NCBI RefSeq assembly: GCF_958979055.1 | Contig: NC_084888.1 | Location: 36,227,804-36,291,803 of the forward strand | Length of the DNA: 64,000 nucleotides | From: Alnus glutinosa | Taxonomy: Eukaryota > Streptophyta > Magnoliopsida > Fagales > Betulaceae | Direction of reading: 5' to 3' | Shown: positions 63,779-64,000 of the stretch, one piece after another | Position numbering within the stretch: the stretch's first letter is position 1 | Layout of the letters: every line of letters starts with the position of its first letter | Translations under genes and position numbers: made by a program | Notes under the pieces: generated by a model | The model's input: only the letters and a program-made list of their open reading frames with translations | What the model was told of the DNA's origin: nothing | Database searches by the model: none

Positions 63779-63874
63779 GTTGTACAACTCTTGTACAATT
63801 CCAACAATTTTTTTTCAACAAATTTATTGGTTAGTTTGAAAAAAAAATTGTTGGAATTGTACAGAAGTTGTAAA
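63779..63874. repeat. Foldback element with about 40-bp arms
   Basis: GTTGTACAACTCTTGTACAA plus CCAACAATTTTTTT on the left is inverted on the right around a 17-base centre. The sequence is flanked by an imperfect direct repeat CTTGGTAATATAA (63757) and CTCGGTAATATAA (63885). Confidence 0.65.
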
Positions 63875-64000
63875 CGTATCGTATCTCGGTAATATAAGAT
63901 AAATTTAATGATTCCTTTTGCTTTTGAACAATTGACCCATCCACAAATTTTGTGAAGTAGTTCATGTTATTTTTTCAAATTGTAGTCATTCCCGGACTAA

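Overview
This window is nuclear DNA from a eudicot plant, probably a woody one. It is AT-rich, with genes broken by short GT-AG introns. It carries LTR retrotransposon fossils, a CACTA element, several miniature inverted-repeat elements (MITEs), and plant-specific families: WLIM, a GT106 O-fucosyltransferase, and a GPI-anchored GH17 glucanase. The assignment rests on splice-aware reading of the proteins; no database search was possible.

Layout. At 1-3.9 kb there is the likely last exon of a minus-strand gene, tandem duplications, an orphan coding-like scrap and a solo-LTR-like block. From 4.0 to 15.75 kb lies a nested stack: a broken Ty1/Copia fossil, interrupted by a Ty3/Gypsy fossil with 2.2 kb LTRs (target duplication GTTGG), whose right LTR is in turn interrupted by a 1.3 kb CACTA element (target duplication AAT). 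The stack ends at the stop codon of an eight-exon O-fucosyltransferase gene (15.75-19.25 kb, minus).

The gene-bearing part then runs: ribosomal protein eL33/RPL35A (21.85-22.87 kb, plus); an orphan 5' fragment of the plastid NAD(P)H dehydrogenase gene NDC1 (26.4-26.8 kb, plus); a Golgi-type nucleotide-sugar transporter (29.6-32.9 kb, plus); PCNA with an unusual C-terminal tail and a GC-AG intron (34.0-37.2 kb, minus); a WLIM2-type two-LIM actin-bundling protein (38.8-41.2 kb, minus); an ARM/HEAT-type TELO2-interacting-protein-2-like protein (45.8-50.0 kb, plus); an intronless GH17 beta-1,3-glucanase-like protein (51.3-52.4 kb, plus); a protein with two Myb/SANT-like domains (55.25-56.87 kb, plus); and a membrane-anchored HAD IIIB acid-phosphatase-like protein (58.6-61.4 kb, minus). 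The right end holds a TIR-bounded 0.8 kb element and a foldback.

The genes are independent housekeeping or cell-wall loci, not a pathway cluster. Two loose themes appear: cell-wall/Golgi functions (O-fucosyltransferase, nucleotide-sugar transporter, GH17) and genome maintenance (PCNA and the TTI2-like gene, both with E2F-type sites upstream). I found no convincing undescribed biological system. The most interesting items are the PCNA tail, the nested stack with its mobile G-box array, the exon-level duplication in the Myb/SANT gene, the altered GH17 catalytic residue, the decapitated NDC1 copy and a recurrent leader/intron motif.
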